A DNA stretch of 64,000 bases, taken from NCBI GenBank assembly GCA_014529385.2, contig CM043957.1:64602003-64666002 (forward strand), given 5' to 3'. Position numbers and translations under genes: made by a program. A model generated the notes under the pieces. The model was not told the origin of the DNA. It did no database searches and saw nothing but the letters and a program-made list of their open reading frames with translations. Below are positions 32,575-43,578 of this stretch, piece after piece (positions within the stretch are counted from its first letter, which is position 1; each line of letters starts with the position of its first letter). This DNA comes from Adiantum capillus-veneris. Its lineage: Eukaryota; Streptophyta; Polypodiopsida; Polypodiales; Pteridaceae.

Positions 32575-33790
32575 ATACTTATAAGAAACCATTTATGACA
32601 CTATGTTGGCATCTTATGACCCTAGATCCATAAGATGTCCTCTATGTTAAAACAGAACAGTACATGGGCTATGTTGGCATCCTATGGTCCTAGGGCCATA
32701 GGGTGTCCACTATGCTAGCAAACCCTCTATGCCTAATGATGGCACCCTATAACCCCTAGGTCAGAGGGTATCCCTCCATGCTTTATATAGGCACCCTATG
32801 GCCCCAGGGCCATAGGGTCCCTCTATGCTAATAAGAACCTCAATATGCTTCATGTTGACACCCTATGGGCCTAGGGCCACAAGGTGCCGTCAAGGCTAAT
32901 ATAAACCCCTAATGTTTCATGTTTGCATCCTATGGTGCTAGTACCACAAGGTGTTGCCTATGCTAGGAAGAAACCTTGTGTGCTATGTTCTCACACCCTA
33001 TGGCCCTAGGGTGTCCTATATGCTACTAAGAAACACCATATGCTCTATGTTTGGACCCTGTAGCCCTAGGGCGGTAGGGTGCTATCATAAGAAACCATCT
33101 ATTGTCTATGTTGAGACCCTATGTCCTTAGGGCCATAGGGTGGCCAAGGTATCCTTGAAGAGAATTCCCTAATACATACATATAGAATACTTTATGACCC
33201 CAAGACCGTTGAGTGACCTAAGTGCCCCTTTAGAGACTCTATATTTGTACCCTATGGACATTGAGTGACTTGCATGCCTCTTCATAAACTCTATGTTAGA
33301 GCCCTGTGGCGATAGGGTCATAGAGTGCTCTCTATGCTAGTAAGAGACCCTATATGATCTTTTATGGCACTCTTGGGGCCACAGGGTACCTTTCATGTTA
33401 GCAAGAAATTATATATGCTTTATGTTGGCACCCTATGGCCTTAGGGCCACAAGGTGCCCTCTATGCTGGCAAAAATATCTCTATGCTTTATGTTAGCACC
33501 CTATGGCCCTAGGGCCACAAGGTGCCCTCTATGCTATCAAGAAATTCTATATCCTTTATGTTGGCACCCTATGGGCCCAGGGACACAATATGCCCTCTAT
33601 TATTTATGTTTGCACCCTACAATACCAGGGCCACAAGGTGCCCTCTATTCTAAAAGGAAATCCTCCATGCTCTAAGTTGGCATATGACCTCAGGGCCAAA
33701 GGGTGTCTTCAATGCTAGTAAGAGACACTATATGCTCTAAGTTTGTATCCTATGGCCCAAAGGACACAGGGTGGCCAAGGCATCCACGGT
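32575..33790. repeat. Minisatellite of CCCTATGGCC/GGCCATAGGG units, block 2
   Basis: This continues the same family as 27630-29745, with units of CACCCTATGGCCCTAGGGCCACAAGGTGCCCTCTATGCTA. It fades out near 33790. Confidence 0.9.
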
Positions 33791-33968
33791 ACATTCACAA
33801 ACAGATTTTGATTACAATGTCATTGGAGCACATAGCATTCTTTCTAATACTAGTAATTTCAATTTAAAAAATTCAAGTTCTGTTAGTGATCTTAAATACC
33901 ATTTATATAGGTGATATACTTTTTGACATAATTTTCAAGGATGAATACACATTAAAAGTTTTCATAAT

Positions 33969-34195
33969 TGTTGGAATATGGGTTGCAGTGAAATACACAC
34001 ATCTTGGAGAAGACAGAGGAAGCTCAAGGCACACAATAGAGAGTGTGTTACTTAGTGTGCAATGGAAAGATAGATAGCCCTAGAGTGATGGGCGTATATA
34101 TAATACACGGGGGAAAAAACCTCCTAAAGAGGGAAAAAATGCCCCGGCGGTCCTAGTGTGTTCACACACATCACTACCACATGTATATGGTAACA
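33969..34195 (-). repeat. 3' LTR of the copia element
   Basis: It has TGTTGG...GGTAACA ends as read on the plus strand and a TATATATA at 34095-34102. A polypurine tract CCAGGGGGGATT (minus strand) adjoins it at 34196-34207. Confidence 0.9.
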
Positions 34196-34270
34196 AATCC
34201 CCCCTGGAGTGATGCGGTGAACGAGAGCTGGCACATGAGTAAAGGGAAGTGCCATGCCCTGAGGACAGGA

Positions 34271-34383
34271 TCAGTCCACAAAGGGGAGTAAGCCCAAAGC
34301 TTTGCGGAAAGCTTCAAGCTTCTCACGAGACAATGCCTTTGTCAAAAGATCTGCAAGGTTGTCCTGTGTTGATACATACATGT
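34271..34383 (-). pseudogene. C-terminal end of copia Pol (RNase H tail)
   Basis: It reads MYVSTQDNLADLLTKALSRE and ends LPFVD-stop, the usual end of a plant copia polyprotein. About 40-60 residues that should join it to the RNase H at 43579 are missing. Confidence 0.8.
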
Positions 34384-34834
34384 AATGGCAAGCCAGCTTC
34401 AACAGCCCAACATGCATTTGAGAGATCACATCATCAACTTGGAAAGACTGCAGCTGGACAGAGAAGAAGCAATAAATTATTATGCAGCACAAGCAGAGCA
34501 TAGACGGCTTAGCTTTAACGAGCATCTCCGGAAAAAAGAATTGAAGAAAGGAATGTTGGTGCTCCGCTACGACAATCGCTTCGACACGCGCAAGGATAAG
34601 AAACTCCTACTCCGATGGGAAGGTCCTTTCATCGTCAGGAAAAAGTATGCCAATGGAAGCTACCAGCTTATGGAGGCTGATGGAAAACTTCATAAAACCA
34701 AGGTAAATGGTTGGCGACTTAAACCTTATTTTCTTCGATTTGACCAGGCTCCACCAATTGACATTCCAGATGAGGACACACCATCAGCCGCCACCTCCGA
34801 CGATAATGATCAAACAGATGAGCTAGAGACATGA
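34384..34834 (+). pseudogene. Ty3 Pol C-terminal fragment (post-integrase region)
   Basis: It opens with the sequence found at 41974 in the downstream copy (MASQLQ-PNMHLRDH) and carries on past the point where that copy is deleted: VLRYDNRFD, RWEGPFIVRKKYANGSYQLM and KVNGWRLKPYF, then a stop. It supplies the intact C-terminus that the downstream copy lacks. The left end is a sharp break inside copia. Confidence 0.85.
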
Positions 34835-35655
34835 ATGCCACTAGCCAAAAGGGGAGGGCTAATGATGGGGGCTTTTCACAAGCCAAGCTCCCATACCCCT
34901 CTTCTCTCGTCCCCACCCCATGAAAACCCCCCTCTTAGGGAGGGAGTGATAAAAGGCATTGGAAAAATTAAGGAAAAAAAAAAAGCATGATTATGTAAAT
35001 ATATAAGAAAGGTAAAATAGGCCACCTCATGCCTACGGGGTAGCCCATCCCCACCTTGCCTCCTTTTTCTTCACTGTTGCCCCGCCGTGTGTCCCTTTTC
35101 CTCTCCTCCACTCAAAAGGTCAACCCCCTCTCTCTTCCCCTTGTCCTTTCTCCTTTCTCTCTCCCCTCAAGCTACCCCACCTCTCACCAATAATGCATTA
35201 TAACTCACCAATAATGCACCCTAACTCACATGCAACTTACCCTATCTTCCAAAATAGTATACCCCTCCCCCTCTCTCTCTAAAGGGCGCCATGTCTCTTG
35301 TCTTGTAGCTAAATAACCTCCCCCACACTCACACACACTCAGTTTCACTAAAAAAAGTGCCCACAGACCCATCCCCACCCAGTGGTTACCTGATTTTTCT
35401 TGTGTTCACACACATCTGCACACAAATTCACCTCTGAACACACTCCCCTCTCTCCCCTCTTGTAATTACTTTATTCTCCATGTCACCTCTCACTTTTTTT
35501 CATCAACCCATCTCTCTCTCTTAGTCTCTCTCTCATGAGACTACTGTTCTGGCACATATACACACGGCCAGACAAGTGGGGCCCACAGTCACATGGCCTA
35601 TGTAGATAATGATTTCTTCATTTCTAAATTCTAGAATTCCTCCCCCCTCCTCCCC

Positions 35656-35663
35656 TATATAAA
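35656..35663 (+). promoter_or_regulatory. TATA box in the Ty3 LTR
   Basis: CCCCTATATAAAGAGGGG, repeated at 42848-42855 in the second LTR. Transcription would start about 25-35 nt downstream. Confidence 0.7.
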
Positions 35664-35966
35664 GAGGGGTCACCATCACACTAAATACACACACAACATC
35701 ACCAAAGAACACACTATGCATTGTGTGTGCCTAGTGCACACACACACACCCACACCATCACCATCACCGCAATCACCATGCTTGTCTTGAGCATGACCTC
35801 TACACCCTTGGCTATGGAAGATGAAGGGCAACTAAATGAAGGATGATGGCCATAACCCTCGTGCGAGTCTTCGCCATCAACTCCCACCTATCCGCCATGT
35901 GCTCTACCACTCTTTCCCTTCTCATTCCCCTACCCTATGCTCCCCATTTCATCGCCTTATTCTCTA

Positions 35967-35972
35967 AATAAA
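35967..35972 (+). terminator. AATAAA polyadenylation signal in the Ty3 LTR
   Basis: CTAAATAAAGCTTG lies about 310 nt after the TATA box, which is suitable for the R region end. It is inferred from position. Confidence 0.5.
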
Positions 35973-36130
35973 GCTTGAGGTTTTGTGAGTATGTTTTCTT
36001 GCAATGTTTTTCCCATGTGAGGTGTGCGGAATCGCCACCTAGTCTTGTGTTTGGAGTGAGCTTGTGTATGTGTGAAGGGTGTGCGGATTCGCCATCCTTT
36101 TGTGGTGCCTAAGTACTAAGCCGCTATACC

Positions 36131-36168
<38 letters not shown>

Positions 36169-36378
36169 TGATCTCATCCCCTTTCCTCTTCATCATTACT
36201 CCCAAGCATCCATCTCTCTTGGATGAAAACTTTGTTATGGTGGTGTGTTGTTTGCGTCCTAGCCGCTGAAGCTAGGTGGTGCCCCTGTTTGCTTTACCAT
36301 GACAGGCTCGAGGCGCTCCATTCGGTCCCCGGTGTTTTAGAGGCCGTCGGGGGTTCGGGGTTCGCTTTGCTCCCGTCA

Positions 36379-36398
36379 TTTGGTGCCCTGACTGAGAA
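36379..36398 (+). promoter_or_regulatory. Probable primer-binding site of the nested Ty3 element
   Basis: TTTGGTGCCCTGACTGAGAA follows the LTR end directly. The TGGTGCC start is tRNA-complement-like, but the tRNA was not identified. Confidence 0.5.
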
Positions 36399-36692
36399 TC
36401 TTTTCATGAAACCCTTCAGTTTACAAGACTGAAACCCCTAAACTATTGTGAATGGATGAATGGCTAGCAGGATTTCCTAATTGGACGACAAAAGAAGAAG
36501 ATCTCCAAGCACAACTAGACGAACTCCGCATCTGCATCGAAGCTCGAGTGCCAAGCATAACGGTAATCGATTTGCAGTGGGAGAGTCAACCAACACGCCA
36601 AACTCAGTGGATATACATAGGCCAAGTGCCAAGAAGAAGAAGGTGAAGGTCGAAACCATGTCCGCAACCTACAACCAACCCACAACAACAAA

Positions 36693-36917
36693 ATGGAAGG
36701 AGCTCTACACAATAGAGAATCAACACTATTCTACTTTGAGAATCGGGTAACTCAAGTCATCGAGGTAATTATCACAGTCAGTTTTCAAGTCACACCTGAT
36801 GCTACAGCACAGATAACAGAAGCATTGGCTCACACTCTCACTAGAGAAACTAGGGATCTACTGAGTTTGTTTCAGGAAAGAACACCGCCCTCTCCCACAA
36901 GCTTGGACAGTGACTAA
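36693..36917 (+). CDS. Leader small ORF of the nested Ty3 element (first of two)
   Basis: 75 codons, in the leader between primer site and gag. It contains an ENRVTQVIEVIITV segment that loosely resembles the RVRSIKVILDL segment of the next ORF, so the pair may be an old tandem duplication like the one at 54432-54853. This resemblance is weak. Confidence 0.3.
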   Translation: MEGALHNRESTLFYFENRVTQVIEVIITVSFQVTPDATAQITEALAHTLTRETRDLLSLFQERTPPSPTSLDSD

Positions 36918-36934
36918 GCACCTCTAAGCTTCAC

Positions 36935-37153
36935 ATGAATCAGTACAACCTACCTCAAGACAGATCACACATACCAACACGTGTACGCTCAATCAAGGTA
37001 ATACTGGACTTGAAAGCTCACTACGAGCACGTCATTGACACCATGCTGGGTGGGGAGCGGTTTTTTGAGGTTCTGACATCAGATCAACCATTTGTCTTAC
37101 CTTTGGTACAAGGCAATGTACCGTTTGAAGTTTTAATCTATGTCCTAGTATAA
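36935..37153 (+). CDS. Leader small ORF of the nested Ty3 element, 72 codons, conserved
   Basis: MNQYNLPQDRSHIPT, then RVRSIKVILDL and a C-terminal FEVLIYVLV-stop. It has the same length (72 codons), position (about 80 nt before gag) and spaced residues as 15362-15580 in the other Ty3 element. Hydrophobic positions alternate in the way expected of a beta-strand-rich fold. The function is unknown. The frame is intact although the gag-pol behind it is broken. Confidence 0.6.
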   Translation: MNQYNLPQDRSHIPTRVRSIKVILDLKAHYEHVIDTMLGGERFFEVLTSDQPFVLPLVQGNVPFEVLIYVLV

Positions 37154-37235
37154 GAGGGTATACACACCTCCTTGTAAAGAAGAAAAAACTTTTGCAAGTT
37201 AAGCAGTGTGTCTTTCTAGCTCTCTCTCAGTAATC

Positions 37236-38435
37236 ATGGCAAGTGTAGCATTTCCAACATTTAAAGGAAATAAGGGGGAGGATTTGGTAACAAACTTCCT
37301 AGATGACTTTGAAGTAGCATGTGTAGTGAGCAACAAAGATACGGATGAATCCCGGGTTAGAATCTTTAAGCATCTCATGAAGCTAGAAGCTAGATCATGG
37401 TACAATGCACTTCCACAAGCAACCAAGGATGACTGGGAACCCTTAAAAACCGCTTTTAAGAGGCGCTTTGGGGGAGGTACCACTTCAGAAAAGTTGTGGG
37501 ACAAGTTGAGAGACTTGAAGCAGGAGGGTCTTTTAGAATATGCCACCTATGAGTCCAAATTTGTGGATTTGTGGGAACGGTGGGTTGAGTCACTGGCAAG
37601 GGGGGAAGCCGCACCCGATTTCCTAAAAAAATATCGGTTCACGCATGGCTTATGGCCGCTTCTCAAGGAGAAGGTGAAAGGTAGATTCCCGGCTACGTAC
37701 GAGTTAGCCGTTGAGATTGCTCGCCTTAAGGACAAGAAGCTGCGAATGAAAGCCAAAGAAACCGAGTCAACAGAAGCAGGAACATCGCGTCGACCAGCAA
37801 CTACGACAACCACCATACCACCACCACCGGCTCTTGGGGTAAGAGATGACCAACAAAATATGTTGGCCCATATTACTGACCAACTGCAAAATTTTTCTGT
37901 CCACTTAATACAGCAAGGAAGGAGTCAAGAAAGAGATCAAGACCCTGGAAGAGCACGACGACAAAACAGGGAGTATCATTGCTACAACTGCGGAGAAGAC
38001 GGTCACGGTATGTACTACTGTCCCAAACCACGACAAAACTATAATAGAGGAGGTAGGAGGAACCAATTGTCACCCCCTAGAGAAAGAACACCCCCACCCC
38101 GAGCACCACCCCCACCAACACAAATTCTACGCCCACCCCAGACACCACTACAAGCATCCATTCCACCTCTTCCACCAGCCCCACCACCTGATCGCCCTGT
38201 AAACATCATAAGGCTAGAAGAGAAAGGTAAAGCCATAGTAGTGGATCCACCTAGAGCAAAGGAGAGGGACAAGGGTAAGAAGAAGGTAACCTTTTTAGAA
38301 CCACTTGAAGCCATGACTGTGAAAAGAGCTAGGAGGGAGAAAGCTACACAATCAGATGATGAGAGAAGCATGAGAGGAGAAACTAGCAAGAGGCCATCCA
38401 GGCCACGACGGAAATTGGGCATCACCGACTTCTAG
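37236..38435 (+). pseudogene. Ty3 Gag (nested element), ended by a premature TAG
   Basis: It starts MASVAFPTFKGNKGEDLVTN. The retrotransposon gag domain includes ARSWYNALP and a CCHC knuckle CYNCGEDGHGMYYC (about 37980-38022), followed by a proline-rich linker and a basic patch. It stops at TAG 38433-38435 after GITDF. The homologous place in the other Ty3 element reads SDFPLG with no stop, and the same frame continues here at once into protease, so the TAG is best read as a nonsense mutation. Confidence 0.85.
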
Positions 38436-39403
38436 CTAGGGGAAATTTCTAAGCCCTATGATCTAACATTGGATGTGGCAGAGCAAGGACCGAAGATTAC
38501 ATGGCCACAATTGCTACATCTTGTACCTAAAGTAAGGCGACAATGGTCTAAACTGGTAAGTACAAGACGCTCCAAAACAAAGGTAGCCGGAGCAATTTCG
38601 GGATGCAACATGGATGACATCCTTCCAATTATCGACGTAAACATAAAAGGAAAGAGGGTTGGAAACACCTACATTGATGGAGGTGCACAAATCTATGTAA
38701 TGAGTGAAGCTATGATGCTTCGATTAGGGCTCGAGGTTGAAAGGCCTTCTCGATGCAAGGCAAAGATGGCAAACAACGCAAAAGTAAAGTGTGTGGGTGT
38801 GGTAAGTGCCGTGAAAATAAAAGCTTTCAACATTGAGGTAGAGGTAGATGTTTTTGTAATGCCTACTAAGGGAGAGGGCTATCCACTAATTTTGGGAAGG
38901 CCATGGTTGATGGCCATGAAGGAAAAACAGGACTGGGGTACTGGTATTCTACGCATGACAGGTAAGAAAGGGGAGACAATCTACTACGGCATGAGTATTG
39001 GCAAGCAGAAGCAAATGAATCTGGAAACATCGGCAGATGAAACCACTAGCGAATCTTCCAGTTCTGAGGAGGAGACCACATCCACCGACGAAAGTGACAG
39101 TTCCATTGATGTGATGGGTATCATTATGAAGGATCCACAAAGGGTAAGCACAACTGGTGATCCATCACCAAAAGGGAAACCCAATGAAGAGGAGAGAAAA
39201 TCACCTGGCCTAGGAGGAAGTAGGTTGAAGGGTATGTTGTCTACGGAATTAACACTTGAGGAGAAAGATAGTTTTTTGCAAATGTTGATGGGATTTCCTA
39301 ACCTGTTCATTGATAACTATGAAAGAATCACAGGCATTACAGTGGTGGAACATCATATTAAGCTGAAGGAAGGGGTAAAACCAGTTGTGCAAAAGCTACG
39401 ACG
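38436..39403 (+). pseudogene. Ty3 protease and pre-RT region (nested element)
   Basis: It is in frame with gag across the TAG. The protease shows YIDGGAQIYVMSE and the later YPLILGRPWL, as in the other Ty3 element. After an acidic Ser/Glu-rich linker, LKEGVKPVVQKLRR runs into a deletion near 39400-39408 that removes about 22 codons and shifts the frame. Confidence 0.85.
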
Positions 39404-42129
39404 ACTATCCTGTAGAAAACTCAGAATGGGTGTCACCCGTAGTGGTGACGCCTAAAAAGAATGGTAAGTGGAGGGTCTGTGTTGACTACAAACCACTAAA
39501 TGCAGCTACAAAGAGAGACCACTTTCCTCTCCCTTTCTTGGATGAAATTCTGAATGAAGTAGCGGGTTTTGAATGCTATACCGTCTGTGATGGTTATTCT
39601 GGATACTTTCAAATACGAATAGCCTTGGAAGATCAGCTAAAAACCACTTTTATCACGCCATGGGGTTGTTTTGCATACAGGTTTATGCCATTTGGTCTCA
39701 CAAATGCACCTGCCACATTCCAAAGATATGTCACATATGTTTTTCAACCGTTCTTTGGAACATCCATAAGAGTGTTCATTGATGATTTTTGAATATATAG
39801 CTCCCGTATTTCACATTTAGAAAAGGTAACTGAAGGTTTGGCCAGGTTGCAGAGCCTAGGTGGGCAATTAAATGTGGATAAATGTCACATTGGGGAGAGT
39901 AAAGTCATTCTACTAGGCCATGAAATTTCAGCAAGAGGTATCAACGCCGACCCAAGTAAGGTGTCCGCACTCATAGCCCTACCTTCACCAATGACCGCAC
40001 GTCAACTGGTCTCTTTTCTACAGAAGGTGAGGTACTTAAGTAGATTCATACATCTACTATCACAACTTGTTTTACCACTGCAAAAACTCACTCAAAGATC
40101 AACTTTCACTTGGGATGAGGAAAGTGAACATCACTACAACAAGGTAAAGGAGGTCTTAGCCACTCTGCCAACTATCTCACCACCTAAGTGGGATGAAAAA
40201 TTCTATGTCACCTCAAGTGTTGGTGATGACTCATTGGGGGCTGTGCTACTCCAAAAGGATACAACGACATCTTTCATGAGGCCAATCTACTTCTCTAGTC
40301 GAATGATGACAGCAGGAGAGAAAGGTTTCACCCATGTGGAACACTTAGTCCTAGCTCTTAGATTTGCAACTAAAAAGTTTAGGTCATATTTGCTGCTTAA
40401 GCAATTTATGATTCTAACCACGGATGAAATATTTCCCTATGTTGTACAACACATGGATGTGTCTGCTAGAATTACTAAATGTCTAGTTCGTCTGCAAGAG
40501 TTTGACTACACGGTACAGGTAGAAAGCATGACAAGGGCAAGTTTGGGGGGACTCATGACCTACCAAGTCTTTGAAGGGAAGGAGAAGCAATCTAAGGAAG
40601 GAGAAGTCCAATTACCTCCAGTACCACCGATGATAGAAGGAGCATACTCTCTCTACTTTGATGGAGCCTACAAGCGAGCGTCCGACAAAGAAGCTGCAGG
40701 CATAGTGGTCTTTGATGACAAAGGGACAAAGGTATTTTCGTTGGGCCAATTGTTAGATTCACATTCTAACAATGAAGCTGAGTATGCAGCACTAACCAAG
40801 GGTCTACAATGGTGCGTCTCACAAGGTGTACAACGCCTTAATGTATTTGGGGATGCTCTACTTCTGGTAAGGCAAGTAAATGGAGCATGGACATGCAAGA
40901 ATCCTAGTTTAAGGACTCACTTAAGTGGTGTAAAAACCTTGTTGGGTAAGTTTGAAGAAGTTCAAATACACCATATACCAAGGGCTCAAAACCAAGAAGC
41001 AGATGCCCTAGCAAGTGAAAGACTACAGGAAGTGGTGGTTGGAGCAATAAAACTAAAGCTCCCTCTATTTCAAGGAAGTGATGCCTTGCCTGACATCATG
41101 CATTTTTTGGAAACAGGGGAATGCCCATCAGATTTAACAAAGGGACAGAAGCAATGGCTGACGCGGAAGGCCACAAGGTATCGACTCATCAATGACGGTT
41201 TGTACTGTAAGGGTAAGGACCAAATACTCAGGAAGGTCCCTCTCTCTCAGGAAATCACGGGAGTAATTGCCAGCTGTCACGACGGGGTTTGTGGTGGTCA
41301 CTTTGCCCTAGACATAACAAGTAGGAAAATCTTGCAGGCAGGCTTCATATGGCCTAGCCTCAACCGTGATGTACACCACTGGTGCAAAACATGTAAGTTG
41401 TGTCAAAAGGCCGGCACTAGGTCACTTATGCCTCAACCACAGACACCTATTCTCTCATATGGCCCATTTGAAAAATGGGGTATCGATGCCATTGGGCCAT
41501 TACCTAGGGCCAACTCAGGAAAATTCTACATTATCATCGGGGTCGACTACATGACTAGATGGGCAGAGGCTACAGCCACCACTAGAATCACAGCGGTAGA
41601 GGTAGCTAAATTTATCTATGAGCACATATGCTGTAGGTTTGGCACACCTTTAGAGATAATCTCTAATAGAGGGACACGTTTCAGAGCAGACTTGGTAGGA
41701 GAATTAATGCAGAAACTGGGCATTACAAGGAGGCACTCTTCACCATATTACCCTCAATGTAATGGCCTAGTTGAAAAGGTAAATGGAATGGTTTGTAAAA
41801 TTATTACCAAGCAGGTAAACAATCATCCTGGAGACTGGGATAAGTATATACTACCAGCTTTCTGGGCCTATAGAACTTCATTTCGTACATCCTTGGGATT
41901 CACACCATATCATCTAGTATTTGGTAAGGAAGCAATCTTGCCCATTGAAGTGCAACTACAAAGTCTCAGAGTAATGGCAAGCCAGCTTCAACATCCCAAC
42001 ATGCATTTGAGAGATCACATCATCAACTTGGAAAGACTGCAGCTGGACAGAGAAGAAGCAATAAATTATTATACAGCACAAGCAGAGCATAGACGGCTTA
42101 GCTTTAACAAGCATCTCCGGAAAAAATAA
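39404..42129 (+). pseudogene. Ty3 RT, RNase H and integrase (nested element), broken
   Basis: RT resumes at YPVENSEWVSPVVV and includes VCDGYSGYFQ and FIDDF, followed at once by a TGA (39790-39792) where the relative has Cys. The archaeal-type RNase H is intact (YFDGAYK, NNEAEYA, FGDALLL, NQEADAL). Integrase has HHWC/CKLC and WGIDAIGP, but its second acidic residue is lost: ISNRGTRFRAD instead of SDRG. Glutamate remains in GLVEKVNG. The frame ends at LRKK where a 440-bp deletion joins it to the LTR. Confidence 0.9.
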
Positions 42130-42136
42130 TTGAAGT

Positions 42137-43320
42137 ATGATTATGTAAATATATAAGAAAGGTAAAATAAGCCACCTCATGCCTGCGGGGTAGCCCATCC
42201 CCACCTTGCCTCCTTTTTCTTCACTGTTGCCCCGCCGTGTGTCCCTTTTCCTCTCCTCCACTCAAAAGGTCAACCCCCTCTCTCTTCCCCTTGTCCTTTC
42301 TCCTTTCTCTCTCCCCTCAAGCTACCCCACCTCTCACCAATCATGCATTATAACTCACCAATAATGCACCCTAACTCACATGCAACTTACCCTATCTTCC
42401 AAAATAGTATACCCCACCCCCTCTATCTCTCTCCTATCATATCCCATGACCCAAATACCCCCCTCTCTCTCTAAAGGGCGCCATGTCTCTTGTCTTGTAG
42501 CTAAATAACCTCCCCCACACTCACACACACTCAGTTTCACTAAAAAAAGTGCCCACAGACCCATCCCCACCCGGTGGTTACCTGATTTTTCTTGTGTTCA
42601 CACACATCTGCACACAGATTCACCTCTGAACACACTCCCCTCTCTCCCCTCTTGTAATTACTTTATTCTCCATGTCACCTCTCACTTTTTTTCATCAACC
42701 CATCTCTCTCTCTTAGTCTCTCTCTCATGAGACTGCTGTTCTGGCACATATACACACAGCGAGACAAGTGGGGCCCACAGTCACATGGCCTATGTAGATA
42801 ATGATTTCTTCATTTCTAAATTCTAGAATTCCTCCCCCCTCCTCCCCTATATAAAGAGGGGTCACCATCACACTAAATACACACACAACATCACCAAAGA
42901 ACACACTATGCATTGTGTGTGCCTAGTGCACACACACACACCCACACCATCACCATCACCGCAATCACCATGCTTGTCTTGAGCATGACCTCTACACCCT
43001 TGGCTATGGAAGATGAAGGGCAACTAAATGAAGGATGATGGCCATAACCCTCGTGCGAGTCTTCGCCATCAACTCTCACCTATCCGCCATGTGCTCTACC
43101 ACTCTCTCCCTTCTCATTCCCCTACCCTATGCTCCCCATTTCATCGCCTTATTCTCTAAATAAAGCTTAAGGTTTTGTGAGTATGTTTTCTTGCAATGTT
43201 TTTCCCATGTGAGGTGTGCCGAATCGCCACCTAGTCTTGTGTTTGGAGTGAGCTTGTGTATGTGTGAAGGGTGTGCGGATTCGCCATCCTTTTGTGGTGC
43301 CTAAGTACTAAGCCGCTATA

Positions 43321-43354
<34 letters not shown>

Positions 43355-43578
43355 CACTTGATCTCACTTGATCTCATCCCCTTTCCTCTTCATCATTACT
43401 CCCAAGCATCCATCTCTCTTGGATGAAAACTTTGTTATGGTGGTTTGTTGTTTGCATCCTAGCCGCTGAAGCTAGGTGGTGCCCCTGTTTGCTTTACCAT
43501 GAGAGGCTCGAGGCGTTCCATTCGGTCCCCGGTGTTTTAGAGGCCGTCGGGGGTTCGGGGTTCTCTTTGCTCCCGTCA
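42137..43578 (+). repeat. 5'-truncated second LTR of the nested Ty3 element
   Basis: It matches the complete LTR from 34987 onward, with an additional ~55 bp near 42415-42470 and a small duplication in the CT-rich part. TATA box at 42848-42855. It ends CTCCCGTCA at 43578, where the copia RNase H frame resumes. Confidence 0.85.

Larger units (their letters stand above)
34863..36378 (+). repeat. Complete LTR of the nested Ty3 element
   Basis: It starts TGATGGGGGC just after the purine run AAAAGGGGAGGG and ends CTCCCGTCA. It is about 1.5 kb and contains a (CT)n run near 36140. Confidence 0.8.
34384..43578 (+). mobile_element. Rearranged Ty3 element nested in the copia RNase H
   Basis: In order: the C-terminal end of pol (34384-34834), a polypurine tract, a full LTR (34863-36378), primer site, leader ORFs, gag-pol (37236-42129), and a 5'-truncated LTR (42137-43578). 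A pol tail in front of the first LTR means that this is part of a tandem (LTR-body-LTR-body-LTR) array. The left LTR and the first body were lost together with some copia sequence. A second deletion of about 440 bp fused pol (42135) directly to LTR position 34987-equivalent. Confidence 0.85.

Noticed and set aside
31642-32592. A 316-codon open frame on the minus strand
   Set aside because: It overlaps the third 630-bp repeat unit and low-complexity purine/pyrimidine tracts, has no recognisable domain, and its composition follows the repeats.
27630-33790. CRISPR-like array (palindromic repeats with spacers)
   Set aside because: Units are degenerate, the intervening sequence is itself repeated, and the genome is eukaryotic. 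It is a minisatellite.
38433-38435. Programmed readthrough stop between gag and pol (TAG CTA)
   Set aside because: The homologous position in the intact Ty3 element is a sense codon in one fused frame, and the nested copy has several other lesions, so a nonsense mutation is the simpler reading.
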